A stretch of DNA of 62,109 nt. Source: Rickettsiales bacterium. GTDB lineage: Bacteria; Pseudomonadota; Alphaproteobacteria; Rs-D84. This document shows, in pieces, positions 15,840 through 24,995 of the stretch (its first letter is position 1; each line of letters opens with the position of its first letter). The position numbers and the translations under genes were made by a program. The notes beneath the pieces were generated by a model. It was not told the DNA's origin, made no database searches, and saw only the letters and a list, made by a program, of their open reading frames with translations. Location: NCBI GenBank assembly GCA_031254335.1, contig JAIRUP010000005.1:32001-94109 (forward strand). Direction: 5' to 3'.

Positions 15840-18107
15840 ATGGACTTCAAGATTTATGAAAAAAAATGGCAGGAAAGGTGGTTCGGTTCCGATGTTTTCA
15901 CGGCGGGCCTTCCCGAGAACGCGGGTAAGGAAAAGAAGTATGCCCTGGTCGAGTTCCCGTTCCCGAGCGCGGACGGCCTTCACATGGGCCATATGTTCTG
16001 CTTCGCCGGGATGGACGCCGTCGCCCGCTTTTGGCGCATGAACGGCAAGGATGTCCTGTTCCCCATAGGTTTCGACGCGCAGGGCATTTCCGCCGAGGCT
16101 TACGCCGTCAAAAAGAAGGTTCACCCGAGAGAGGCCGTTCGGCTCGCGTCGGAAAATTTCACGCGCCAGATGAAGGGCATGGGTCTTTCCTTCGACTATA
16201 AGAAAATCATATCCACGACCGACCCCGAATATGTCAAATGGACCCAGTGGCAGTTTATTCAATTCTTCAAGATGGGCCTTTTATACAAGTCCCCGCTTCC
16301 CATCAACTGGTGCCCGTTGTGCCGCACCACCATGACGAACGAGGAATTGGAGGACGGAAACTGCAACCGCTGCAAGGGCCCGATGGAAAAGAAGATGAAG
16401 GAGCAGTGGAATTTCAGAATCACGAAATACGCGGACCGCCTTGTGGACGACCTCGCGCTTGTGGACTTCCCCGAGAATGTGAAGGAAGCCCAAAGGAACT
16501 GGGTGGGCCGCTCGACCGGCGCGGAAATCGACTTTGGAATATTCAAGGTTTATACGACGCGCCCGGACACCGTCTTCGGCGTCTCGTTCTGCGTTGTCGC
16601 GCCCGAGCATGAATTGCTTGAAGAATGGCTGGCCGCGGGAAAAATCCTTAACGCGGACGAGGTCAGGGCCTATATGAAGGCCGCCGCCGCCAAAACGACC
16701 ATCGAGCGCACCGACATCACCAGGGAAAAGACAGGCGTCATGCTGAAAGGAATCTTGGCGACCAATCCTTACACCGGGGAAAAAGTCCCTGTCTTCGCCG
16801 CGGATTATGTCATTGCGAACTATGCGACGGGAACCGTCATGGCCGTGCCGGCCGGGGACGAACGCGACAGGGAATTCGCCCTTAAATACAATCTGCCGAT
16901 TCCGCCCATAAAGGAAATCTCCATAGAGGACGCGCTTAAAAACCCTGCGGCGAAAGCGGCGACCAAATACAAGATGACCGACTGGGGCTTTTCCCGCCAG
17001 ATGTATTGGGGCGAGCCGATTCCGTTGGTTTATTGCGAGAAGCACGGCTGGCAGCCCGTGCCGGACGGGGAGCTTCCGCTTTTGCAGCCTTATATGGACG
17101 ATTTCAGGCCGACGCCCGAAGGCGAATCCCCGCTGGCCCGCGCGGCGGACTGGGTGAAAACCATTTGTCCGGTTTGCGGCGGCCCGGCGATGCGCGAAAC
17201 CGACACCATGCCGCAATGGGCCGGTTCATGCTGGTATTATCTGCGCTATTTCGACCATAAGGACATCCATGCGTTTTCCGCGCCGGAAAAAATCGCGCGA
17301 TGGATGCCGGTGGACCATTACAACGGCGGATTCGAGCATGTGACCCGCCATATGATTTACGCCCGCTTTTGGTATAAGGCCTTGTTCGATTTGGGGCTTG
17401 TGCCGTCGCCGGAGCCTTTCGCAAAGCGCACCATCAACGGGCTTATAATGGGGACCGACGGGCATAAGATGTCGAAATCCCGCGGCAACGGCATAATACC
17501 CGATGAAATGGTGGCCGAGCATGGCGCGGACGCAAGCCGGCTTTTCATTCTGTTTTTGGGGCCGTGGGACGCGAACTCGGTCCCGAATTTCGAGGTTATA
17601 ACCGGCGTCAAAAGGTTCCTGCAAAAGGTGGAGAACTTGCTGCCGAAAGTCGCGGACATCCCCGCGGACGAAAAGGCGCGCGCCGGATTCTTGAAGGACA
17701 TAACCGAACGGATTCCCGAAATGCGCCTTAACACTTCGATTGCCCGCATGATGGAATACGCGAACGGGCTGGCGAAATTGCCCGAAGTCCCGCGCCGGAA
17801 TTTCGAGCCGCTTGTGAAGGCCTTGTCGCTTTTCGCGCCGCACTTCGCGGAAGAGGTTTGGGAAAGGCTGGGCAAGAAGACCATGCTGGCGGCGGAGTCT
17901 TGGGACGAATTCGACCCGGCCTTGGCCTCCGCCGGCGACATTGCCGTCGCCGTGTCCGTGAATGGAAAACGCCGCGCGGAAATAACGGTTTCGCCGGATG
18001 AGAAAGACATCGAAACCCTCGCGGGCAAAGCGGTGGAAAAATTCATAACGGGACCGGTTTCGCGCGTCGTGGTCGTCCCGAATAAAATGGTTAATTTTGT
18101 GGTATAG
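15840..18107 (+). CDS. leuS: Leucyl-tRNA synthetase
   Basis: Charges tRNA-Leu. The 755-residue protein has the HIGH-type signature (GLHMGHM near residue 47), the connective editing domain (TTRPDTVFGVSF, ATGTVMAVPAGDERD), the conserved WGFSRQMYWGEPIP block, and KMSKS in DGHKMSKSRGNG. It is about 100 residues shorter than common LeuRS. Part of the loss is after ATGTVMAVP, where the segment leading back to the catalytic domain is short. Start chosen from the promoter and the MDFKIYEKKWQERW N-terminus. It heads the leuS-lptE-holA series common in Proteobacteria. Confidence 0.93.
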   Translation: MDFKIYEKKWQERWFGSDVFTAGLPENAGKEKKYALVEFPFPSADGLHMGHMFCFAGMDAVARFWRMNGKDVLFPIGFDAQGISAEAYAVKKKVHPREAVRLASENFTRQMKGMGLSFDYKKIISTTDPEYVKWTQWQFIQFFKMGLLYKSPLPINWCPLCRTTMTNEELEDGNCNRCKGPMEKKMKEQWNFRITKYADRLVDDLALVDFPENVKEAQRNWVGRSTGAEIDFGIFKVYTTRPDTVFGVSFCVVAPEHELLEEWLAAGKILNADEVRAYMKAAAAKTTIERTDITREKTGVMLKGILATNPYTGEKVPVFAADYVIANYATGTVMAVPAGDERDREFALKYNLPIPPIKEISIEDALKNPAAKAATKYKMTDWGFSRQMYWGEPIPLVYCEKHGWQPVPDGELPLLQPYMDDFRPTPEGESPLARAADWVKTICPVCGGPAMRETDTMPQWAGSCWYYLRYFDHKDIHAFSAPEKIARWMPVDHYNGGFEHVTRHMIYARFWYKALFDLGLVPSPEPFAKRTINGLIMGTDGHKMSKSRGNGIIPDEMVAEHGADASRLFILFLGPWDANSVPNFEVITGVKRFLQKVENLLPKVADIPADEKARAGFLKDITERIPEMRLNTSIARMMEYANGLAKLPEVPRRNFEPLVKALSLFAPHFAEEVWERLGKKTMLAAESWDEFDPALASAGDIAVAVSVNGKRRAEITVSPDEKDIETLAGKAVEKFITGPVSRVVVVPNKMVNFVV

Positions 18108-18152
18108 GCCCCATGCCTGCCCTGCGCTTCGCTTGCTCGGCATGGGGGCCCC
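18107..18152 (-). repeat. GGGG-N-CCCC palindrome, copy 1
   Basis: Read on the minus strand this has the family's GGGG/CCCC head (18145-18152), a stem GGCATGGGG (18139-18147) pairing with CCCCATGCC (18109-18117), and a 21-base inner part. The 39-base core is, on the other strand, identical to the two outer pieces of the nested element inside nrdG (38842-38934). It sits between the leuS stop codon and the lptE ribosome-binding site. Confidence 0.8.
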
Positions 18153-18167
18153 GAAAAAAGGAAAAAG

Positions 18168-18665
18168 ATGAAGAATATTATTTTGATTTTCGCCGTCCTT
18201 CTATCCGCCTGCGGATGGAGTCCGATGTATCAGTCGGATGACGGAAGGACCCAGCTTGAATATTCCGTCCGGATAAATCCGATTTCGGGAACCGACGGCA
18301 TAGAGCTTAGGAACAAGCTGCGCGTCCAGCTGAATCCGTTCGGGGAACCGGCGAATCCCCTGTATGTTTTGACCGTTAAATTCCTTCCCCGGCAGAATAT
18401 ATTGAAGGGCATCCAGCGGACGGGCGACGCCACATGGCAGGAAATCCGAATCTCGGTTTCATTCGACCTGGCGGACGCCGAAACGGGGAAGAAAATACTG
18501 TCCGGCTCGGACAGCGTTTCGGAATCCTATACCTTCGTCCAGAACCTTGTGGCGGCGGACTCCGCCGCGGCAAGCGCAACCGGGTCGGCGCTTAGAATCC
18601 TGTCCGAGAAGGTAGGGGCCCGCGTCAAAGTCTTTATCCAAAGCCGGGAGGCTGCCGCCGAATGA
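18168..18665 (+). CDS. lptE: LPS-assembly lipoprotein LptE
   Basis: Outer-membrane lipoprotein that plugs LptD in lipopolysaccharide export. The 165-residue protein has a lipoprotein signal (VLLSACGWSPMY) with the CGW/CGF-x-P motif typical after the LptE cysteine, and a C-terminal helix with charged residues. The position between leuS and holA is the classical one. It overlaps holA by 4 bp. Confidence 0.85.
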   Translation: MKNIILIFAVLLSACGWSPMYQSDDGRTQLEYSVRINPISGTDGIELRNKLRVQLNPFGEPANPLYVLTVKFLPRQNILKGIQRTGDATWQEIRISVSFDLADAETGKKILSGSDSVSESYTFVQNLVAADSAAASATGSALRILSEKVGARVKVFIQSREAAAE

Positions 18666-19660
18666 AATGGAAATCGCCGGATTTCGAGAGCGCGCTGGCG
18701 AATAAATTCGCCGGGATTAAGGGCGTCCTGCTTGCCGGGGCCGATTCCGGCCAAATATCCGAAAATGCCGGGAGAATTATCAATGCGCTCGGCGTCCAAA
18801 AGGACTGCCTGATTAAATGCTCGCTGCCGGAATTGAAGGGGGACAGCGACCGGTATTTCGCCGAGGCCTGCTCGAAATCCCTGTTCGGGGACAAGCGGGC
18901 CATGATTGTATCCGAGCTTTCGGCGACCAAGGGCGACGCCTCGGTCGTGCGCGACCTGTGCGAAAATCCCTCGCTTGACGCCTTTCTTATCCTCTTGGGC
19001 GAAGGCCTTAAAAGGGACGCCGAAATAAGGAAGATTTTCGAGGCCCCGGGCGGCGGTTTCGCCGTCTTGGAACACTATCTCGACACCGAGCGCGACCTTC
19101 CCAATATTATCCGCCAAACACTCTCCGATTCCGGGGTCATAGACATATCCCGGGACGCGATGGTCTATATGTCCAAATCCCTTGGCGGCGACCGCGGCAT
19201 GACCCGCCGCGCTTTGGAAAAGCTGGCCATGTTCGTGCGCGGAAAATCGAAGGTGTCCTTGGAAGACGCCGAGGCCTGCATCGGGGACTCGGGCGAGGCC
19301 GATTTGGACCGCCTTTTATATTCCATAACCGCGGGCCGCGGAACGGAGGTCTGCGTCGCCCTGGACCGCCTGTTCGAGAACAAGACCATGCCCGCGCGCA
19401 TAATCCGCGCCTTGTCCCGCCACCTTAAAAATCTTCTGGCGTCGAAATCGGCGGGAAGCAAACCCGTCGCCTTTTGGAAATACAAGGATTTGCTGGACGA
19501 GGCTTGGAATCTTTGGACCGTGGACCGCCTGGCGCAGGTTTTGGCGAAGGTCCCGGAAACGGAAAAGCAGCTTCGCGGCAGCAAGTCGGAAGAGGCGGCT
19601 CTGTCGAAATTCTGCCTGGATATTTCAAGCTATATATCCCGCTATAAAAGGAGGCCCTGA
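18662..19660 (+). CDS. holA: DNA polymerase III subunit delta
   Basis: Clamp-loader wrench that opens the beta clamp. The 332-residue protein has the HolA layout: a P-loop-like domain without Walker A (VLLAGADSGQ), the acidic EGLKRDAE region, the long ETEKQLRGSK helix near the C-terminus and the three-domain length. Context (leuS-lptE-holA) supports this. Its stop overlaps the map start codon. Confidence 0.88.
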   Translation: MKWKSPDFESALANKFAGIKGVLLAGADSGQISENAGRIINALGVQKDCLIKCSLPELKGDSDRYFAEACSKSLFGDKRAMIVSELSATKGDASVVRDLCENPSLDAFLILLGEGLKRDAEIRKIFEAPGGGFAVLEHYLDTERDLPNIIRQTLSDSGVIDISRDAMVYMSKSLGGDRGMTRRALEKLAMFVRGKSKVSLEDAEACIGDSGEADLDRLLYSITAGRGTEVCVALDRLFENKTMPARIIRALSRHLKNLLASKSAGSKPVAFWKYKDLLDEAWNLWTVDRLAQVLAKVPETEKQLRGSKSEEAALSKFCLDISSYISRYKRRP

Positions 19661-20427
19661 TGCTGCCGAGCGTTTATGCCCCGAAGGACTGGAAGAGAAT
19701 CCGCGCGGCCGGGGACATCGTGGCGCGGGCGTTGGATTATGCCGCGGAACTGGTTCGGCCCGGAATATCGACCGCCGAAATAGACGCTGGGATTGCCGCC
19801 TTCCTGAAAGAAAACGGCGCGAAGTCTTCGTGCCTTGGATACAAGGGATACCCCAAATCGATTTGCGCGTCGGTGAACGACACAATAGTCCACGGCATAC
19901 CGCGCGCCGACGAAATCCTGAAAGAGGGCGATATAGTGAATATCGACCTTACGGCGGAATACAAGGGCTTTCACGCCGACTCTTCCCGGATGTTTTCTGT
20001 CGGACGCGTATCCGACAAGGCGCGCAAAATCTCGGAAGCGTCGCGGGACTGCATGAACGCCGCCATTGGAATATGCGCGCCGGGCGTCCCCTTGTCCGAA
20101 ATCGGCCGCGTCATAGAGGAACTCGCCAAGGCGCGCGGATTTTCGGTGTCCAGGGATTTCGTCGGCCACGGCATAGGGAAGGTTATGCACGACAATCCTC
20201 AAATCCTTCATTTTTACGACAAAAGGCAGGAATCCGTCCTAATGGTTCCGGGCCTTGTATTCACAATCGAACCCATGCTTTGCGAACATTCCGCCGCCTG
20301 TAAAATCGATTCCGACGGCTGGACGGCGCGGACGAAGGACGGCGGCCTTTCGGCCCAGTGGGAGCACACAATCGGCATAACCGAAAGCGGCCCCTTTATA
20401 TTCACCGAGCGCGCGGCCCATGACTGA
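19660..20427 (+). CDS. map: Methionine aminopeptidase, type I
   Basis: Removes the initiator methionine from new proteins. The 255-residue protein keeps all five metal ligands of the pita-bread fold: two aspartates in NIDLT and HADSS, His in GHGIG, and glutamates in FTIEPM and QWEHT. The start at 19660 has an AAAAGGAGG Shine-Dalgarno. It overlaps holA (TGATG) and radC (8 bp), so it belongs to the same transcript. Confidence 0.95.
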   Translation: MLPSVYAPKDWKRIRAAGDIVARALDYAAELVRPGISTAEIDAGIAAFLKENGAKSSCLGYKGYPKSICASVNDTIVHGIPRADEILKEGDIVNIDLTAEYKGFHADSSRMFSVGRVSDKARKISEASRDCMNAAIGICAPGVPLSEIGRVIEELAKARGFSVSRDFVGHGIGKVMHDNPQILHFYDKRQESVLMVPGLVFTIEPMLCEHSAACKIDSDGWTARTKDGGLSAQWEHTIGITESGPFIFTERAAHD

Positions 20428-21145
20428 CAATGCGAAACGCCTGTCGGGCCACAGGGACAGGGTCAGGGAAAAATTCAGGAAATCCCCGGATTCCTTCTAT
20501 GAATACGAAGTCTTGGAAATCGTCCTTTCGGGGCTTATTCCGCGGCGGGACACCAAACCCCTGGCCAAGGAATTGATTGAGCGGTTCGGCGGCGCGCCCG
20601 CCGTGTTCATAACGCCTTATGAAAAACTTGTCGAAGTCCCCGGTATCGGTCCCGCTGTCGCCGTCGCGCTGAACGCAATCGGGAACATCTATGGCAGGAA
20701 GCTGGTTCTGAACATGAAATCCCAGCCCGTTTTCCACGATTACGGCGACGCCATGAACTGGTGCCTTATGAATCTGGCGTTCGAAAGGGAGGAGGTTTTC
20801 GTCGTGCTTTATCTGGACAGCGGCAGGAAGCTTATCGATGTGTTCGAGCATGCCCGGGGGACAATCGGTTCCTGCGCGACATACGCGGATAAAATCGTCC
20901 GGCATGCCGCGAAGCTCACGGCGTCCCATGTAATCATAGTCCATAACCACCCGAACGGCGTGGACAGTTTTTCCGAGGACGACATCCGCGCCACGATAAA
21001 CATACAGGATATGCTGAATGTCCAGGGGGCGGATGTCTACGACCATATCGTTGTGGCGGACGGCCGCGCCGTTTCCGGCAGGAACGGCTTTCTTTTCCAG
21101 GAAATGGAGCAATTCAGGAAACGCCCGAAATCAGACTCTAAATAG
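20420..21145 (+). CDS. radC: RadC family JAB-domain protein
   Basis: A 241-residue protein with an N-terminal helix-hairpin-helix region (VEVPGIGPAVAVAL) and a C-terminal JAB/MPN metallo-domain with the motif HNHPNGVDSFSEDD. The family is widespread and its biochemical role is unsettled. It is the last gene of the leuS operon and overlaps the convergent addB by 15 bp. Confidence 0.9.
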   Translation: MTDNAKRLSGHRDRVREKFRKSPDSFYEYEVLEIVLSGLIPRRDTKPLAKELIERFGGAPAVFITPYEKLVEVPGIGPAVAVALNAIGNIYGRKLVLNMKSQPVFHDYGDAMNWCLMNLAFEREEVFVVLYLDSGRKLIDVFEHARGTIGSCATYADKIVRHAAKLTASHVIIVHNHPNGVDSFSEDDIRATINIQDMLNVQGADVYDHIVVADGRAVSGRNGFLFQEMEQFRKRPKSDSK

Positions 21146-23617
21146 ATGGTCGGCGGTATGGTATTTGGCGTCGCTTGTCCCGAAGCGCGGGACGAAATTG
21201 TATTCCGCGCCGTCTTTCGCGTATTTATTGAATATTTCCCGGCACCTTTCGATGGTCTTCGCCATTATAAGGGCGGCGTCGAACGGCTTTATGCGGTTGT
21301 CTTTAAGGTCCAGGAATACGATTGATTCCGCCGCGCGCTTCTCTATGCCGGAAAATCCGCCGGCCTCCAATATATAGGCCGTAATCGGCAGCTGGGGGGA
21401 ATTGCCGGCGTCCAGGCTTTTCTTTGTGGGCGCGCCGCCGGTCTTTATGTCTATGACGCTTGCGCCGGATATTCTGTCCGCGCGCGCTTTGACCGTGCGG
21501 CCCGCAAGCTCCGCGCTTCCCTTGATTTCCGTTTTGGCGGCGGGATACAGGGCCAGCATTTCCATTATGACCGGGACGGACTCGGCGAACCTTTTCTTCC
21601 AAAAGAAAAGGCCGCTTGGGTTCCCGCGCATAAGCCCTTCCGCGCCGGTATTGAATTCGGCGGTAAGATTGTCCGAATTCTCTATTGCCTTATGGGCGAG
21701 GTTCCCGTAATCCCGCGCGTCCGGCGCGCTCCGTATCCGCTCGAACGGCCTGAGTTTTAGGATATGCTTCGCGTAAAATTCGAACGGATTATGGAACAGG
21801 GTGTCCAAAGCCGTCGCATAAACAGGGAAATTCTGCGCGGGCGGCGCGGGCGCGGGCGCGGGAAGCGGTGCGAATTCGGGTATTTTTGGACGCCAGTTTT
21901 CGCGGATTATGCGCCGCTCTTTGTCGGCGGCCTCCATCCGCGACAGAAACCTTGACTGGATGCTTGGCGCGCGGCCCATGACGCGGGAACGCGTCCAGTA
22001 GACATCCGCCGCGCATGAAAGGTTTATGAAGTCCATGGCCATAAGTCCCGCCTTTCTTCCCGCGCCGGGCAAGCCCGCCTTTTCGGACAAGGCGGGCGGC
22101 AGCCATGGGAAAAGGAATCCCTTTTTGGGAAACATCCCCTCGTTAAGCCCGCATATCACGACCGTATCGCTTGGAATCATGCGCGCCTCTATCGTCCCGA
22201 GCACCGAAATCTTCGCCGCCGGGGTCGCGGCCGGCCGGACGCTTTCGTTGTTCAAGAGATAAATGAATTCGGCTTTCCAGTCGGCAAGCTCGCCGCCGCC
22301 CGCTTTCATAAGGGCGTTCCAAACGATTTTGCTTTCGTCCGAAAACAGTTCGGGATGGGTGTCGGTTATATACTCCGCCGCGGCGGTCAGCCGCCCGGCG
22401 AAATCCCCCCGGGGCGCGCTGAGAATTTCGAACAGGACGGGGTCCAGGTTTTCCAAATCCGAAAACTGCCCGGGCTTGTCCCTGAAATTTTCCTTTATGA
22501 ATTCGTCCAGCCCCGGGCGATTTCTTGCTAGCTTGTGTTTCAGGATTCCGATGGCGTTCATCGTCTTGTCCCGCCCGCTCCATATTTCCAAAATCGAAAT
22601 TAGAAGCCGCGCCAGGGGAAGCATGCCCGCGGGCTGCCCGATTGAAAGGTCCGCGGCTATGCCCATGCGCCCTAAATTATGCATGAGGCGATACGACGCG
22701 CTTATGTCCGGCGAGATTACAAGGACCGATTTGTCCCCCTGGCCGGCCCTTTGGATTATGTCCGCCGCGGCGTCCATTTCTTGGCTCTCCCGCTCGCATT
22801 CAATCAGTTTCGGCGGTGTATGTATTGCCGTCGTGTTTCCGGGCGTCCAAGCCGAATTCAGGAAGTCGATGTTGGAAATTCCCGTATCGATTGTCCCGAC
22901 CTGGCCGGCCTTGATTCCGCATTTTTCCAGGAGTTTTCCCTGGGCCCAGTATGGGTGTCCTTCCGGCATTTCGCCCGGCATTTTTGTAATTTTGCCGGGA
23001 AGAACAACAGTCCCGTTCGGCATTTTTGCTATATGCGCCAAAAGGTCGCGCGTCGCGGGTATGCTGCCGGTCGAGCCGCAGGCGAAAACTCTGGCCCAGG
23101 ACCCTGTATTTAGCGTCCGAACCCATCCCCTGATGTCGGCGACTCTTTTTTGCGCCTCGGAAAATTCGGTCGGTTTTGCCAGTTCGAGAAGCCTTGCCTT
23201 GGCCGAAAAATGCCCGCCGAAACTGTCCGGGATTATCTTCCCCCAGTCGGGCCGCGGGACCTCTTCCGTGTCGATATAGTCCGCCGTCTGGACAAGCATG
23301 GAGGCTGTCTGAATGGCCCCGTCCATGTCCCCGCCGGCCCAGTCCCGGACCCTTTTCGCAAGGGCGAGGACGCGGTCGGTTTTAGGGACCGGCTCTTCCT
23401 CGAAATCCCCTCCGTCCCCTTGCCCGAGCGGAACCATTTTTGGGAGTAGGACCGCCCCGCCAGTTTTCTGGACAATCGTCTTTTCGAATGCCTGGATGCT
23501 GCGCCTTGACGGCATGAAGATAATGGTGTCGGAATAGTCCCGGCAGCCGTCGCGTCCGACCAGGCCCCAAAGGCCCTCTAAAATTTTCATTGGGTTGGTG
23601 CAGCAGAAAACGCTCAT
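21131..23617 (-). CDS. addB: Double-strand break repair protein AddB
   Basis: Subunit of the AddAB helicase-nuclease that processes broken DNA ends for RecA. The 828-residue product is of the alphaproteobacterial type: an N-terminal degenerate helicase half (IIFMPSRRSIQAFE) and a C-terminal RecB-type PD-(D/E)XK nuclease with VIDIKTGG near residue 720 and the downstream PQLPITAYI helix. Cysteines for the Fe-S staple are not clear to me. addA is not in the window. engB overlaps its start by 4 bp. Confidence 0.85.
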   Translation of the reverse strand: MSVFCCTNPMKILEGLWGLVGRDGCRDYSDTIIFMPSRRSIQAFEKTIVQKTGGAVLLPKMVPLGQGDGGDFEEEPVPKTDRVLALAKRVRDWAGGDMDGAIQTASMLVQTADYIDTEEVPRPDWGKIIPDSFGGHFSAKARLLELAKPTEFSEAQKRVADIRGWVRTLNTGSWARVFACGSTGSIPATRDLLAHIAKMPNGTVVLPGKITKMPGEMPEGHPYWAQGKLLEKCGIKAGQVGTIDTGISNIDFLNSAWTPGNTTAIHTPPKLIECERESQEMDAAADIIQRAGQGDKSVLVISPDISASYRLMHNLGRMGIAADLSIGQPAGMLPLARLLISILEIWSGRDKTMNAIGILKHKLARNRPGLDEFIKENFRDKPGQFSDLENLDPVLFEILSAPRGDFAGRLTAAAEYITDTHPELFSDESKIVWNALMKAGGGELADWKAEFIYLLNNESVRPAATPAAKISVLGTIEARMIPSDTVVICGLNEGMFPKKGFLFPWLPPALSEKAGLPGAGRKAGLMAMDFINLSCAADVYWTRSRVMGRAPSIQSRFLSRMEAADKERRIIRENWRPKIPEFAPLPAPAPAPPAQNFPVYATALDTLFHNPFEFYAKHILKLRPFERIRSAPDARDYGNLAHKAIENSDNLTAEFNTGAEGLMRGNPSGLFFWKKRFAESVPVIMEMLALYPAAKTEIKGSAELAGRTVKARADRISGASVIDIKTGGAPTKKSLDAGNSPQLPITAYILEAGGFSGIEKRAAESIVFLDLKDNRIKPFDAALIMAKTIERCREIFNKYAKDGAEYNFVPRFGTSDAKYHTADHLFRV

Positions 23618-24138
23618 AAGCGAAGGGCCTTCAAGATTTCGTCCATGCCGGTTTTTTTGGCGGACGATGTCTTTATTATGTCCGCGCCGATAAGGGAGAG
23701 TTCCGCCTTTGGAACCTTGTCCGTTTTTGTGAATGCGATTTGGTGCGCTATGCCCATCTTGTCAAGCGCGGCGATGGCGTCCCCGTCGATGGGCATTATT
23801 CCGCGCCGCGCGTCCACGAGGACGAAGACCTTTTTAATGCGTCGGCTTGAAATATATCCGTTCAAGGTCTCGTTCCATGCGCGGATGTCGGCCCTGCCGC
23901 CGGCGGCGAATCCGTATCCGGGCAAATCGACTATAATCTTTCCGTCCCATTCGAACATATTGATTCCGCGCGTCCGCCCCGGGGTGTTCGATACGCGCGC
24001 CAGTTTGGAAAATCCCGTAATCGCGTTTATAAGGGACGACTTTCCGACATTGGACCGTCCGACGAACGCGAATTCCGGAAGGCCTGTTTTGGGAAGCTGG
24101 CCCGCGTCGGTGAAGCTGCCGATAAATTTTGGCGTCAT
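23614..24138 (-). CDS. engB: Ribosome biogenesis GTPase EngB (YsxC/YihA)
   Basis: Essential GTPase for large-subunit assembly. The 174-residue protein has G1 GRSNVGKSS, the TPGRTRG switch region, G3 DLPGYG, and G4 TKTD, all intact. The frame is open further upstream, but the conserved start MTPKFIGSF at 24138 overlaps the rsmI stop codon in the ATGA fashion, so the longer reading is rejected. Confidence 0.95.
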   Translation of the reverse strand: MTPKFIGSFTDAGQLPKTGLPEFAFVGRSNVGKSSLINAITGFSKLARVSNTPGRTRGINMFEWDGKIIVDLPGYGFAAGGRADIRAWNETLNGYISSRRIKKVFVLVDARRGIMPIDGDAIAALDKMGIAHQIAFTKTDKVPKAELSLIGADIIKTSSAKKTGMDEILKALRL

Positions 24139-24947
24139 CGCTTGGCCCCCAGTGCTTTTGTGTATGCTTCGGATTTGGAAATTCCGCCGCGCTTTGCGAT
24201 TTCCCCGGCGGCGTCCTTTGTGGATTTGGCAGATTTCACGACATCCTCTACGATTTCCCTTATGTCCTCGTCCGAGAGTTTGGGTTTTGCCGCAGGCTCG
24301 ATAAGCAGGACGATTTCGCCCTTTGCGGTGAATTCCGGGAAGTCGGCGGGGTATCCCGTTATGACCTCCTCGTGGATTTTGGTGAGTTCCCGCGCGACCG
24401 CGAGCCTGCGCTCGGGCATGATTGCGGCCAGCTCGCCAATCGTTTCCTTTATGCGGTTGGGGCTTTCGTAATATATAAGCGTTCCGGGCAGCCGCGCCGC
24501 GCCTATAAGTTCCGTTTTGCGCGCGGCGTCCGCGGATGGCAAAAACCCGAGGAACGAGAACCTGTCGGTCGGAAATCCGGAAATTGATAAAGCCGCCGCG
24601 AATGCGGTCGGGCCGGGGACGGCGAATACCGGGACGCCCGCTTCGCGCGCCGCGCGGACAAGCCTGAACCCGGGGTCGCTTATGGTCGGCATGCCGGAAT
24701 CGGACGCCAGGGCGACGGCCTCGCCGCCTTCCATTTTCTTTATAAGGTCTGGAACGGCTTCCCGCTCGTTGTGCTCGTGTAATTGGGCCCGTCGCGTCTC
24801 TATGCCGAATTTGGCGGCAAGCGTCCCGAAAACCCGCGTGTCCTCGCAAAGGACAAGGTCCGCGCTTTTCAATGTTTCCAATGCCCTGGGGGATAAATCC
24901 CCAAGGTTTCCAATCGGCGTTCCGACAATATATAGTCCGGCTTGCAT
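24135..24947 (-). CDS. rsmI: 16S rRNA cytidine-1402 2'-O-methyltransferase
   Basis: Methylates C1402 in the ribosomal P site using SAM. The 270-residue protein begins MQAGLYIVGTPIGNLGDLS, the RsmI hallmark, and carries the CEDTR, SDSGMPTISDPG and VPGPTAF blocks of the tetrapyrrole-methylase fold. The ATG at 24947 has AAAGGAA at proper distance; the in-frame start at 24995 is less likely. It is divergent to the LpoA-like gene, a pairing common in Proteobacteria. Confidence 0.95.
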   Translation of the reverse strand: MQAGLYIVGTPIGNLGDLSPRALETLKSADLVLCEDTRVFGTLAAKFGIETRRAQLHEHNEREAVPDLIKKMEGGEAVALASDSGMPTISDPGFRLVRAAREAGVPVFAVPGPTAFAAALSISGFPTDRFSFLGFLPSADAARKTELIGAARLPGTLIYYESPNRIKETIGELAAIMPERRLAVARELTKIHEEVITGYPADFPEFTAKGEIVLLIEPAAKPKLSDEDIREIVEDVVKSAKSTKDAAGEIAKRGGISKSEAYTKALGAKR

Positions 24948-24995
24948 TTTCGATTCCTTTGGTATAATCTTAAAGGAATATAAAGGAAATATCAA

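Noticed and set aside
24139-24849. Upstream extension of engB to 24849
   Set aside because: The added part runs over rsmI in another frame. The conserved EngB start at 24138 overlaps the rsmI stop in the normal ATGA manner.
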